Assembly: GCA_900555425.1 (NCBI GenBank)
Contig: UNSM01000016.1
Span: 1 to 12,910, forward strand
From: Candidatus Saccharimonadota bacterium
Lineage (GTDB): Bacteria; Patescibacteriota; Saccharimonadia; Saccharimonadales; Saccharimonadaceae
Reading direction: 5' to 3'
DNA: 12,910 nt
Shown: positions 5,614-12,910 of the stretch, one piece after another
How the letters are laid out: the number at the start of each line of letters is the position of its first letter
How positions within the stretch are numbered: position 1 is the stretch's first letter
The notes under the pieces: generated by a model
Seen by the model: the letters and a program-made list of their open reading frames with translations, nothing else
What the model was told of the DNA's origin: nothing
Databases searched by the model: none
Made by a program: the position numbers and the translations under genes

Positions 5614-7359
5614 ATGCAGCGGCTTATTCGTTCAAGAACTGGTTGGTTAGCCATCGCTTTACTGGTAGTGATGGCGGCTTTTGTGTTGCGATTATTTCAA
5701 CTGCAGATTTTGCAATATGGCAAATATACGGAATTAGCGCGGGCGAGTCAGCAGCGTCAATTCGTCATTCCTGCGGAGCGCGGGAAAATTTACATGATGG
5801 ACGGGAAAACGCCAGTTCCTGTGGTGCTTAATCAGGCGGTCTATACGGTGATTGCGGACCCGCAGTCGATTGACGATAAAGAGCGGAGTCAGCTTGTTGA
5901 TAGTCTGAGGGAAATTGCTGGCGGCGAAATGACGGAAAATGTATCTGAACGTCTCAATAATAAAAAGTCGCGCTATGAAGTTTTAGCAAAAAATATCACC
6001 AGAACTCAAGCGGAAAAATTGAAAAAGAAAAACTTTGCGGGCGTGCTATATCAGCAAAGCTCTATTCGAAATTATCCTGAGGGCGAGCTGGGTGCGCACG
6101 TGCTTGGATTTGTGAATGCGGCTGGCGAAGGTCAATATGGTGTCGAAGGCTCTTTGAATAAGCAACTTAAAGGTCGGGACGGACTATTACAATCTGTAAC
6201 TGACGTGAGGAATATACCTTTGACGGTCGGGAAAAATAATATGCGAATCGAGGCGAAATCTGGCGACAATTTGGCGCTGACGGTGGACAGGAATATTCAG
6301 AATCAGACTGAATTGGCGCTGAAAAAGGGAGTCGAAGCGGCTGGCGCCACCGAAGGAAGTGTGATTGTTATGAATCCGAAAAACGGTCAAGTTTTGGCAA
6401 TGGCGAATTATCCGACTTACAATCCGGCGGATTTTGCCAAGCAGAAAAATGGGTCGGTGTTTGTGGATAGCGCGTCGATGGTGCCGTTTGAGCCGGGTTC
6501 GATTATCAAATCTTTTAGCTTTGCTACGGCAATTGACAAGGGCGTTATTACTCCGTCCAGCACGTATAATAATACCGATTGTATTAAAGTCGCTGACCGC
6601 ACGATGTGTAATGTCTTGAGAGGTTTGGGCGGCACGATGACGATTCAAGGCGCGTTTAATAATTCGCTCAACGTTGGTACGATTACTGCGATTCGAAAAT
6701 TAGGAAATGGTTCGCAGATTAATTTGCCGGCTCGTCAGACTTTGTATGAATATTATCATGATAAATTTGGCTTTGGCGCTAAAACTGGAATTGAGCTGGG
6801 CGAGGCTTCGGGCTATATTTATCCGCCGGATAGTGCTGAAGGAAATGAGGTTCGTTATTCGGCTATGACTTACGGGCAAAGTATGAATTTGACTACGATT
6901 CAGGTCGCAGCTGGATTTTCATCGCTAGTTAACGGCGGTCAATACTATAAGCCGACCGTTCTCGTTGGTACAATTGACGAATCTGGCAATTTGAAATCGT
7001 CGGAAAATAAAGTCATTCGCCAAACCGTAAGCGGCGACACGTCATCACAGATGCGAACGATGCTAACGACGGCGCGCCGATCTTTATTCCTGTCAAAAAG
7101 CGACAAATCTGGCTATGAAATCGGTGGAAAAACTGGTACTTCTGAAGCGGTGGTTAATGGCGCTTACACCCAGAAGGAAACGATTGCTACATATATTGGT
7201 TATGGCGGTGGAAAAAATGGCGCCGAATATGTCATAATGGTACGTGTAGCGGCTCCGGGCAAGGGGATTAACTTACAGGGAAATCTTCACGCTGGACCAA
7301 TTTTTACAGATATATCCAACTGGATGATTGATTATATGAAAATAGCACCAAAGGAATAA
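5614..7359 (+). CDS. ftsI: Septal peptidoglycan transpeptidase FtsI (class B penicillin-binding protein)
   Basis: FtsI cross-links septal peptidoglycan outside the membrane as partner of FtsW. The 581-residue protein has a short cytoplasmic stretch and one N-terminal membrane segment (about 12-33), then the non-catalytic PBP dimer domain (about 50-220) beginning with the RGKIYMMDG region, which replaces the usual RG.I.DRNG, and containing GxLGAHVLGFV (157-167) and GVEGSLNKQLKGRDG (176-190). The transpeptidase domain has the active-site tetrad S296-I-I-K299 in PGSIIKS, S351-L-N353 in NNSLNVG, and K506-T-G508 in GGKTGTSE, so it should be active and beta-lactam-binding. No C-terminal PASTA domain is present. 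It ends two bases before mraY and heads the five-gene operon. Confidence 0.95.
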   Translation: MQRLIRSRTGWLAIALLVVMAAFVLRLFQLQILQYGKYTELARASQQRQFVIPAERGKIYMMDGKTPVPVVLNQAVYTVIADPQSIDDKERSQLVDSLREIAGGEMTENVSERLNNKKSRYEVLAKNITRTQAEKLKKKNFAGVLYQQSSIRNYPEGELGAHVLGFVNAAGEGQYGVEGSLNKQLKGRDGLLQSVTDVRNIPLTVGKNNMRIEAKSGDNLALTVDRNIQNQTELALKKGVEAAGATEGSVIVMNPKNGQVLAMANYPTYNPADFAKQKNGSVFVDSASMVPFEPGSIIKSFSFATAIDKGVITPSSTYNNTDCIKVADRTMCNVLRGLGGTMTIQGAFNNSLNVGTITAIRKLGNGSQINLPARQTLYEYYHDKFGFGAKTGIELGEASGYIYPPDSAEGNEVRYSAMTYGQSMNLTTIQVAAGFSSLVNGGQYYKPTVLVGTIDESGNLKSSENKVIRQTVSGDTSSQMRTMLTTARRSLFLSKSDKSGYEIGGKTGTSEAVVNGAYTQKETIATYIGYGGGKNGAEYVIMVRVAAPGKGINLQGNLHAGPIFTDISNWMIDYMKIAPKE

Positions 7360-7361
7360 AT

Positions 7362-8399
7362 ATGGGAATAGCTTTGCAAACAATGACCAATGAATTGACA
7401 CACGTATTTTTACTGAGCGTCGGCGCGTTTTTACTAGCGATGTTTTTAACGCCAATTTATACGTTTTTCGCTTATCGATATCGCTTCTGGAAGCGTCAAA
7501 GGTCGGAAAGCACTGATGGGAAAAAGCTGAAGGTTTTTGCCAAATTCCAAGCGGCAAAATTGCGGCGAAACATCCCGACGATGGCTGGAGTGATTGGCGT
7601 AATTTCAATCTTTGTGGTGACGATTTTCTTCAATTTAGACCGAGCTCAGACCTGGCTTCCTCTGGCGGCGTTGGTTGGTGGCGGAATTGTTGGGCTGATT
7701 GACGACATCATCAATCTACGCGGTTTGGGCGGCGGCGCGGCTGGGCTTCGTAGTCCAGTGAAGTTTGCGCTGATCACGTTGATTGGCGTGGTGCTTGGTT
7801 GGTTTTTCTTTGCCAAACTGGGCGTGGCGAGTTTCCATGTGCCGTTTGTGGGCGAGGTGAATATTGGCTGGTTGATAGTTCCGTTGTTCGCATTTGCGGT
7901 GGTGGCTACTGGTAACGCTGTTAATATTTCTGACGGAATGGACGGACTGGCAGGTGGCCTGCTCAGTATTAGCTTTGGGGCGTTTGGTGTGATTGCTTTA
8001 TTACAACAGCACGTCATATTGGCGGGATTCTGCTTTACGGTTGTCGGAGTGCTCTTGAGCTATTTGTGGTTCAATATTTACCCAGCTCGATTCTTTATGG
8101 GCGACGTTGGAAGTTTTGCTTATGGCGCGTGTTTGGGCGTTGTGGCGATGTTAACCGACTCTCTACTCCTGCTTCCTGTGATTGGTCTATTGTTTGTAAT
8201 TGAGGCGGGATCAAGCTTGACTCAAATCGTCAGCAAGAAGTTGTTTAAGAGAAAGATTTTCTTGTCTGCGCCGATTCATCATCACTTGGAGGCGATTGGT
8301 TGGCCGGAAACTAAAGTGACGATGCGCTTCTGGGTTATTGGTTGCGTGATGGCGTTTATCGGCGTGATGCTGGCGCTCGCTGGAGGTCATATTGCGTAA
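7362..8399 (+). CDS. mraY: Phospho-N-acetylmuramoyl-pentapeptide-transferase MraY
   Basis: MraY transfers phospho-MurNAc-pentapeptide from its UDP form to undecaprenyl phosphate, making lipid I at the inner face of the membrane. The 345-residue protein is a polytopic membrane protein with about ten hydrophobic segments. Family motifs are all visible: PTMAG (72-76), the DDxxN motif in GLIDDIINL (D114, D115, N118), NAVNISDGMDGLAGG (185-199), FFMGDVGS (244-251, D248) and the APIHHHLE motif (303-310). Length is slightly short of the E. coli protein (360). The start ATG at 7362 is preceded by AAAGGA, which lies inside the end of ftsI; an ATG at codon 8 is a less likely alternative. The final eight bases overlap the start of ftsW. 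Confidence 0.95.
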   Translation: MGIALQTMTNELTHVFLLSVGAFLLAMFLTPIYTFFAYRYRFWKRQRSESTDGKKLKVFAKFQAAKLRRNIPTMAGVIGVISIFVVTIFFNLDRAQTWLPLAALVGGGIVGLIDDIINLRGLGGGAAGLRSPVKFALITLIGVVLGWFFFAKLGVASFHVPFVGEVNIGWLIVPLFAFAVVATGNAVNISDGMDGLAGGLLSISFGAFGVIALLQQHVILAGFCFTVVGVLLSYLWFNIYPARFFMGDVGSFAYGACLGVVAMLTDSLLLLPVIGLLFVIEAGSSLTQIVSKKLFKRKIFLSAPIHHHLEAIGWPETKVTMRFWVIGCVMAFIGVMLALAGGHIA

Positions 8400-9684
8400 T
8401 TCGGTCGCCAAAAATCGTCAATCTATCACTCAGCCGGTTCGAAGCCATCGGCCGATGTATCAGATTGTGCTTTATATGGGACTTTTGCTGCTACTTGGGC
8501 TGATTGTTATGTATGCGCTGGGGCCGCAACGCGCCAACGTGATGAACTATGCTTACGGCACGAATTATAGCGATACGTATTTCTTTGGCAAGCAGCTGAC
8601 GAGCGTATTTATTGCCATCGTAGCTTTTTCTGCGTTTTACTTTACGCCGTACAAATGGATTACCGGTGAGAGATCAAAATACATTCTTTACGCTGGATTT
8701 GCGCTATGTATTTTACTATTTCTCTCGGGCGCGGTACTTCATTTGTCGTTTGCGCAAGAAACTAACGGTGCGTATCGATGGTTCCAATTGGGCGTACTGG
8801 GAAGTTTCCAGCCGTCAGAATTGCTCAAATATGGCGTGCTGTTGTTTTTGGCGGGATTTTTAGGGCGTCGGTCGCAACAGGGAAAATTGAACGACATCCA
8901 AGAAACTATCATTCCGCTGGGCATTATTTCCGGCTTGTCGCTACTGATGATTGTGTTTTTGCAAAAAGACCTGGGAACGGGAATTTCGTTGATAGCGATT
9001 ATCTTATCAATGATTTTAGTGGCTGGAATTGATTGGAAGATTTTCAAGAAGATTCTGGCAATTGTCGCGCTTTGTGGTTTGGTGATGATTTTTACATCGC
9101 CGCACCGAATCGAGCGCGTGATGACTTTTGTGCAGGGCGATAGTCACAAAGGGACGAGCAGTCAGGAGAACAAGAATTATCATATTCAGCAAGCCAGAAT
9201 TGCGATTGGTTCTGGCGGGCTTCTGGGGCTTGGAATTGGTAAAAGCGTTCAGGCAACAGGATATCTTCCAGAGGCGACTAACGACTCAATTTTTGCCGTC
9301 ATGGGAGAAACGTTTGGCTTTGTCGGTTTAATGGCTATATTGGCGCTATTTACAGCATTACTACTATCAATTTTGCACGTAGCCGCGAGACTTCCGAACG
9401 TGACGTTGCGGCTAATTGTGGCGGGAATTTTTGGTTGGATTGCGTCGCATGTAATATTGAATATTGCCGCAATGACAGGGTTGGCGCCGCTTACTGGAAT
9501 CCCATTGCCATTATTAAGTTACGGCGGTACAAGCATGTTGTTTATCGCGGCAGCGCTCGGTTTAGTTTTCCAAATTTCCAAATATACGTCACATAAAGCA
9601 TTAGAGGAGGGTGAAAGTGGCCAAGATCTTAGCGGTCGGCGGCGGCTCAGGCGGACACGTTACGCCAGTGGTAGCCGTATTTAG
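8392..9684 (+). CDS. ftsW: Septal peptidoglycan glycosyltransferase FtsW (SEDS family)
   Basis: FtsW polymerises lipid II into glycan strands at the septum together with FtsI. The 430-residue membrane protein has about ten hydrophobic helices and the SEDS signatures GSFQPSELLKYGVLLFLA (137-154), QKDLGTG (191-197), ATNDSIFAVMGETFGFVG (295-312) with the conserved aspartate D298, and LAPLTGIPLPLLSYGGTSML (364-383). It is FtsW rather than RodA by gene context and the long basic tail. Translation probably starts at TTG 8392, since TGGAGG lies five bases before it; ATG 8455 (MYQIVLYMG) is an alternative that would remove a basic N-terminal tail. The last 68 bases overlap murG, so the Arg-rich C-terminus (SGRRRLRRTRY) is encoded by the bases that encode the Gly-rich loop of MurG in another frame. 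Confidence 0.94.
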   Translation: MRNSVAKNRQSITQPVRSHRPMYQIVLYMGLLLLLGLIVMYALGPQRANVMNYAYGTNYSDTYFFGKQLTSVFIAIVAFSAFYFTPYKWITGERSKYILYAGFALCILLFLSGAVLHLSFAQETNGAYRWFQLGVLGSFQPSELLKYGVLLFLAGFLGRRSQQGKLNDIQETIIPLGIISGLSLLMIVFLQKDLGTGISLIAIILSMILVAGIDWKIFKKILAIVALCGLVMIFTSPHRIERVMTFVQGDSHKGTSSQENKNYHIQQARIAIGSGGLLGLGIGKSVQATGYLPEATNDSIFAVMGETFGFVGLMAILALFTALLLSILHVAARLPNVTLRLIVAGIFGWIASHVILNIAAMTGLAPLTGIPLPLLSYGGTSMLFIAAALGLVFQISKYTSHKALEEGESGQDLSGRRRLRRTRYASGSRI

Positions 9685-10780
9685 AGAATTACAGAAAACT
9701 GGTGATCACGAGCTTCGTTTTTGGTGCGATAAAAAATTTGGCGCCAGCGCACGCGGGATTTTTGCTAAGTTCGATGAGAATATTCCGGTCGATTTGATTA
9801 TTGCTGGAAAATTACGCCGATATCACGGAAAAAGCATCTCGTTTCATCTACATCCGTCAATTTTATTTCCAAATTTGCGCGACGGTTTTAAGGTGATGAT
9901 TGGATTTTTCCAGAGTTTATTTAAGCTTATGAAGTGGCGTCCAGACGTTATTTTCATTAAGGGCGGATATGTTTGTCTGCCGGTTGGTTATGCAGCTCGG
10001 CTATTAAGAATTCCGTTAGTTTTGCATGATTCTGACGCGCATCCAGGTTTGACGAATCGCTTGCTGAGTCCCTTCGCAAAAGCTATTGGCACGGGCGCGC
10101 CGCTTGAATATTACAATTATCCACCGGAAAAAGCTTCATATGTTGGCATTCCAGTTGCGCCAGAATTCCATCCATATTCTGAGGCTGAGAGGAAAGAACT
10201 GAAGGAAAAATTGGGATTTAATGTCAATAAACCGCTGGTTGTTATCACTGGCGGTGGACTCGGAGCAGGCCGAATTAATTCCGCGATTGTAGCAATTAGG
10301 GAGAACCTGCTTGCTGAGGCTTCGGTATTTTTGATATCGGGAAATCAGCAATATGAAGAAATCCTCGAGCAAACCGATGAGCGAGAAGGCTGGCGGCTGC
10401 AGGCGTTTGTTCATAACGGAATGGCGGAAGTTTTGGCGGCGGCGGATATAGTCGTGACCAGGGCAGGGGCGACTACTCTTTTGGAATTGGCGGCGCTACA
10501 TAAACCGACAATCATCATCCCTAACGGCCATTTGACAGGCGGGCATCAATTGAAAAACGCTAAGGTTTATCAGGACGCATTGGCGGCGTTGATAGTTTCC
10601 GAAGATGAACTGGATAAGGACAATCAAATCTTGGCACGAAAAATAATTGGCGTATTAAAATCTCAGAAAATTCTTAAAGGTCTGGGCGATAACTTTGGTA
10701 AATTTGCCAAGCCAAACGCGGCTAAAGATATGGCGAAGATTATTCTTACTACAGTGCGAAGGCAGGGTAGGCGAAAGTGA
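9617..10780 (+). CDS. murG: UDP-GlcNAc: lipid I N-acetylglucosaminyltransferase MurG
   Basis: MurG adds GlcNAc to lipid I to give lipid II on the cytoplasmic membrane face. The 387-residue GT-B fold protein starts MAKILAVGGGSGGHVTP, with the N-domain Gly-rich loop at 8-14. Other signatures are IKGGYVCLP (114-122), HDSDAHPGLTNR (137-148, usually HEQNAVPG..N), TGGGLGAGRIN (211-221), and the donor-binding TRAGATTLLELAALHKP (281-297) followed by GHQLKNA (309-315). I place the start at GTG 9617 because AGGAGG (9605-9610) then has a six-base spacing; the GTG at 9611 in the same frame touches the Shine-Dalgarno directly and would only add two residues. It overlaps ftsW by 68 bases and its TGA stop overlaps the ftsQ start. 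Confidence 0.94.
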   Translation: MAKILAVGGGSGGHVTPVVAVFRELQKTGDHELRFWCDKKFGASARGIFAKFDENIPVDLIIAGKLRRYHGKSISFHLHPSILFPNLRDGFKVMIGFFQSLFKLMKWRPDVIFIKGGYVCLPVGYAARLLRIPLVLHDSDAHPGLTNRLLSPFAKAIGTGAPLEYYNYPPEKASYVGIPVAPEFHPYSEAERKELKEKLGFNVNKPLVVITGGGLGAGRINSAIVAIRENLLAEASVFLISGNQQYEEILEQTDEREGWRLQAFVHNGMAEVLAAADIVVTRAGATTLLELAALHKPTIIIPNGHLTGGHQLKNAKVYQDALAALIVSEDELDKDNQILARKIIGVLKSQKILKGLGDNFGKFAKPNAAKDMAKIILTTVRRQGRRK

Positions 10781-11691
10781 AATTCCCCTTCTCTAAGAAA
10801 AAATCGGACGAGAATCTAAGTCGTCGAGAAATCGCGGCGCGTCGTCGGACCGAGAATTACGATGATTTGCCCGCCCAATCGTATCGTCGGAACAGGACGC
10901 TTAATAGCCGCCAAACATCCTCTCCTTTGGAGACTTCTGAGAGACTCGAGACGCACGAATTGGTGAAGAAACGCCGCCGTGTAATGCGGAAAATGCTTGC
11001 GACTGCGATAAGTCTGCTTGTTGTGATATTCCTTTTGTTTCAATTGACAATCAATATTTCAGTCCAAACCCCCGACACAAAAAGCTCTAGTAGCGCTAAT
11101 AAATACGTGGGCGTTCTTAATGAATATTACAGCGCTCATCCAGCGGAGAGATTTCGGTTTTTCCTCAATAATAATGACCTAAAGCAATTCTTTTTACAGA
11201 AAGCTCCTGAGGTAAAAAACATTCGCGTGGAGGGAGATTTTCTAGCGCGGTCAGCCGTTAAGTTGACGTTTAGACAGCCGGTGGCTCAGTGGTCTTCCGG
11301 AGATAAGATTTATTTTGTTGATGATAGTGGTGTTACTTTTGAGCAGAATTATTTTGCCTCGCCTACGGTTGCTGTTCGTGATGAAAGTGGTCTGCCGACT
11401 AGAGGTGGTCAAGAAGTTATCAATCGTCAATTCTTGAGCTTCCTTGGTCAAGCCGTGTCTGAATTTTCGCAACATAAAATGAATGTTTCAGAGGTTGTTC
11501 TGCCAGCTAATACTGTGCGCCAAGTCTGGTTTAAGGTCGAAGACAGGGAAACTCAGATCCGTATGACGGTAGATAGGTCTGCTCAAGCTCAGGTTAAACA
11601 GGTGATAGCTACTTTGAGTTATTTGGACAATAATGGTGCGAAGCCAGGGTATATAGACGTTAGGGTAGATCAGAGGTCGTTCTATAAGTAG
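10777..11691 (+). CDS. ftsQ: Cell division protein FtsQ/DivIB
   Basis: FtsQ/DivIB is a bitopic protein that scaffolds FtsL and FtsB/DivIC at the septum. The 304-residue protein has a long, very basic cytoplasmic part (1-72, rich in KKK, RRR and RK runs), one membrane segment (about 73-95, MLATAISLLVVIFLLFQLTINIS), a POTRA-like region (about 125-168) and the conserved outer domain: FRQPVAQWSSGDKIYFVDDSGVTF (165-188) and the C-terminal YIDVRVDQRSFYK (292-304), which closely match the family pattern. The GTG start at 10777 overlaps the TGA of murG in GTGA, a classic coupling arrangement. It is the last gene of the cluster and is followed at once by a terminator. No ftsA or ftsZ follows. Confidence 0.92.
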   Translation: MKFPFSKKKSDENLSRREIAARRRTENYDDLPAQSYRRNRTLNSRQTSSPLETSERLETHELVKKRRRVMRKMLATAISLLVVIFLLFQLTINISVQTPDTKSSSSANKYVGVLNEYYSAHPAERFRFFLNNNDLKQFFLQKAPEVKNIRVEGDFLARSAVKLTFRQPVAQWSSGDKIYFVDDSGVTFEQNYFASPTVAVRDESGLPTRGGQEVINRQFLSFLGQAVSEFSQHKMNVSEVVLPANTVRQVWFKVEDRETQIRMTVDRSAQAQVKQVIATLSYLDNNGAKPGYIDVRVDQRSFYK

Positions 11692-11696
11692 GGCGC

Positions 11697-11730
11697 AACT
11701 TCTCTTCTGGATAGAGTAAGTTCTCTTTTT
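11697..11730 (+). terminator. Terminator of the ftsI-ftsQ operon
   Basis: AACTT-CTCT (11697-11705) pairs with AGAG-T-AAGTT (11713-11722) with one bulged T around the loop TCTGGAT, followed by CTCTTTTT with a T-run at 11726-11730. It starts five bases after the ftsQ stop, marking the end of the dcw transcription unit. Confidence 0.75.
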
Positions 11731-11761
11731 GTTCTATTTCTGTATGGCGTAGAAAATATAT

Positions 11762-11859
11762 ATAAAAATATAAAAATATGCAAAAGTCAAATAATCGCAA
11801 AATGATAAGCTAGGGGAGTAGGGCAATAAAAATATAAAAATGTCAAATAATATAAAATG
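11762..11859. repeat. Imperfect tandem AT-rich repeat, two copies
   Basis: Both copies carry the same three blocks in order: ATAAAAATATAAAAAT (11762-11777 and 11826-11841), GTCAAATAAT (11786-11795 and 11842-11851) and AAAATG (11799-11804 and 11854-11859). The copies begin 64 bases apart and differ in the spacing between blocks. The shared order suggests a partial duplication rather than just AT-rich chance. Confidence 0.55.
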
Positions 11860-11974
11860 CGTTGTGGAAAACTTAACGAGCTTACGGCGCGCATACTCAG
11901 AGTTTATATTGATGTAAAAATATCAATGTAGCACTCCAGTATGTGTAGTGCTGGAATTAAAAAAATATTTTTTA

Positions 11975-11989
11975 AGTTCGTATTTTGTT
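11975..11989 (+). repeat. 15-base direct repeat, left copy
   Basis: AGTTCGTATTTTGTT is identical to 12423-12437. A related AGTTCGTTTTAT lies between them near 12069. The identity ends abruptly on both sides of each copy. Confidence 0.6.
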
Positions 11990-12422
11990 GGTGTATATTT
12001 TTATAAAAGACGGTATGTTTTATGAGGTTGTGTATAATAGAGAATCCCCTAGCCGAATTATCAGAAAAAGTTCGTTTTATAAGGTGTTAGCGAATATATG
12101 TAGACATATGTATATTCATCTTTATGTGGTATTTATTATTGCGTAAAAGGTACATTGTGCGACATTAAAACTATATCTAAAACACGACTATTCCATCGTC
12201 TTTCTTCGCGATAAATTTATCTCATTTTTACCAAATTAACCTAACTTGTCGTTTATCGTTTTATAAACCGCCCTATTTGCTGGCTTGGCGAGTTTTATGT
12301 TGTATATTGGTTTATCTGCATTGGCTCGGATTTTATAATTTATGTTTGTATCGCGCAAAATTTATCAATATAAATACTCAGCCGATTTGGCTTTATGTAT
12401 GCTTAAAAATTAACTAATAATT

Positions 12423-12437
12423 AGTTCGTATTTTGTT
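12423..12437 (+). repeat. 15-base direct repeat, right copy
   Basis: This is the second exact copy of AGTTCGTATTTTGTT, 448 bases after the first, about 20 bases beyond the stop of the minus-strand DUF2726 gene and overlapping the end of the palindrome at 12412-12426. Confidence 0.6.
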
Positions 12438-12456
12438 CTATTGTTTTTTTTAATTG

Positions 12457-12910
12457 CTAATTTTGCGAAAGAGCTTGGGTGATTCTGTGCTTAATTATTT
12501 CACTATTCCATTCGCCTGCCTTAAATCGCAGTAGGGGCATGTTAGTATTGGCCATGATCGAATTGACAAAATCGTCGCGCGTTTTTCGATCGGGCTGGTT
12601 GTGAGTACTATCATCAAGCTCAATAGCTATGAGAGGTTTCATATCATTGGTGCAAATTAGAAAATCTACAGATTTGCCGTTTATTTTCGCGAAAGCTGCT
12701 TTCCAACTTTGCCCTTTTATCTCGTGATCCAAAAACATACTTAAATGAGCCTGAGGTATGATTACACATCCGTTTACTGCTTCATGCAGAGTTTTATAAA
12801 AAGATAATTCACTTGGCGTCATTGCGCAAGATTTTTTAATGTATACATATTCTTTCTTTATTGGGGTTCTAATTGGACTTGTGTTGCCGTCAGTCCCCTG
12901 CCTTGCTTTG
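12457..12910 (-). CDS. DUF2726 protein, PD-(D/E)XK nuclease-like, 5' end outside the window
   Basis: The domain is clear: TPSELSFYKTLHEAV, then KINGKSVDFLICTNDMKPLIAIELDDSTHNQPDRKTRDDFVNSIMANTNMPLLRFKAGEW. The VDF aspartate and the IELDD acidic pair match the DUF2726 family, placed in the PD-(D/E)XK nuclease superfamily; such domains occur alone or with topoisomerase-type zinc fingers. The biochemical role is unknown. An ATG at 12820-12822 starts exactly at the domain edge but has no Shine-Dalgarno, and the frame stays open to the window end, adding 29 plausible residues (including PIKKEYVYIKKSCA). The true start is therefore probably beyond 12910. The stop is TAG at 12457-12459. The gene faces the dcw operon tail to tail and its codons are AT-richer than those of the dcw genes. 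Confidence 0.8.
   Translation of the reverse strand, partial: KARQGTDGNTSPIRTPIKKEYVYIKKSCAMTPSELSFYKTLHEAVNGCVIIPQAHLSMFLDHEIKGQSWKAAFAKINGKSVDFLICTNDMKPLIAIELDDSTHNQPDRKTRDDFVNSIMANTNMPLLRFKAGEWNSEIIKHRITQALSQN

Larger units (their letters stand above)
11731..12456. other. AT-rich non-coding region
   Basis: These roughly 725 bases are much richer in A and T than the genes on the left and carry no convincing gene or recognisable RNA. Contents are imperfect AT-rich repeats (11762-11859), a TGTGGAAAA box (11863-11871), small hairpins (ATTGAT/ATCAAT at 11908-11927; AGCACT/AGTGCT at 11930-11952), a 15-base direct repeat (11975 and 12423), a lone TATAAT at 12033-12038 with nothing clear after it, and the AT palindrome AACTAATAATTAGTT (12412-12426), which may form part of a weak terminator for the minus-strand gene. 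Confidence 0.6.

Noticed and set aside
6187..6648. 153-codon open frame on the minus strand inside ftsI
   Set aside because: It lies wholly opposite the FtsI transpeptidase domain, has no Shine-Dalgarno or family resemblance, and its openness follows from the codon bias of ftsI.
12236..12358. 40-codon minus-strand frame with a TTG start in the AT-rich region (ending INDKLG)
   Set aside because: Its composition looks somewhat protein-like, but there is no ribosome-binding site and a frame of this size is expected by chance across six frames of this stretch.
11731..12456. Replication origin
   Set aside because: The region is AT-rich but has only one good DnaA-box-like 9-mer and no dnaA, dnaN or similar gene nearby.
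1..12910. UGA recoded to glycine, as in some CPR lineages
   Set aside because: No in-frame TGA occurs within the conserved genes, glycines use GGN codons, and murG ends in a TGA exactly where ftsQ begins.
1..12910. CRISPR arrays or insertion sequences
   Set aside because: No regularly spaced repeat series and no transposase-like reading frame are present.

Overview
The window looks like a chromosomal piece of a Patescibacteria (CPR) genome. My best guess is Candidatus Saccharibacteria (TM7), inferred from the compact division/cell-wall (dcw) cluster, the short FtsL and MraZ proteins, very small gene spacing and apparently leaderless promoters. The standard genetic code fits: there are no in-frame TGA codons in the conserved genes, and murG ends with TGA. 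This argues against the UGA-recoding CPR lineages.

Layout. Positions 1-287 hold the 3' end of an unrecognised gene. Positions 315-740 hold a complete RNase HI gene. Positions 780-3024 hold a two-gene unit: a DUF4868 protein (the family of the Kiwa anti-phage protein KwaB) followed, one base later, by a PIF1-like SF1 helicase. A 445-bp gap with two hairpin terminators then insulates the dcw cluster. The mraZ gene (3470-3838) has its own promoter with tandem 10-bp-spaced GTGGGTAG boxes, a likely MraZ operator. After a 292-bp gap, rsmH starts at its own promoter and is followed by a 23-codon ORF with a strong Shine-Dalgarno, a GC-rich hairpin and ftsL. The genes ftsI, mraY, ftsW, murG and ftsQ/divIB (5614-11691) are packed with overlaps and end at a hairpin-plus-T-run terminator. 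The remaining 3' region is a very AT-rich non-coding stretch of about 725 bp, then a minus-strand DUF2726 gene that runs off the window.

How the genes work together. MraY makes lipid I and MurG makes lipid II. FtsW (a SEDS glycosyltransferase) and FtsI (a class B transpeptidase) polymerise and cross-link it at the septum. FtsL and FtsQ/DivIB form the scaffold that controls FtsW-FtsI. MraZ is the cluster's transcriptional regulator and RsmH methylates 16S rRNA. The cluster is abbreviated: no mur ligases, murC, ftsA or ftsZ lie between or directly after these genes.

Most worth a second look are the DUF4868-helicase pair, three promoters whose predicted start point falls on the A of the ATG (or one base before it), the small ORF and hairpin between rsmH and ftsL, and the repeat-bearing AT-rich region next to the DUF2726 gene.
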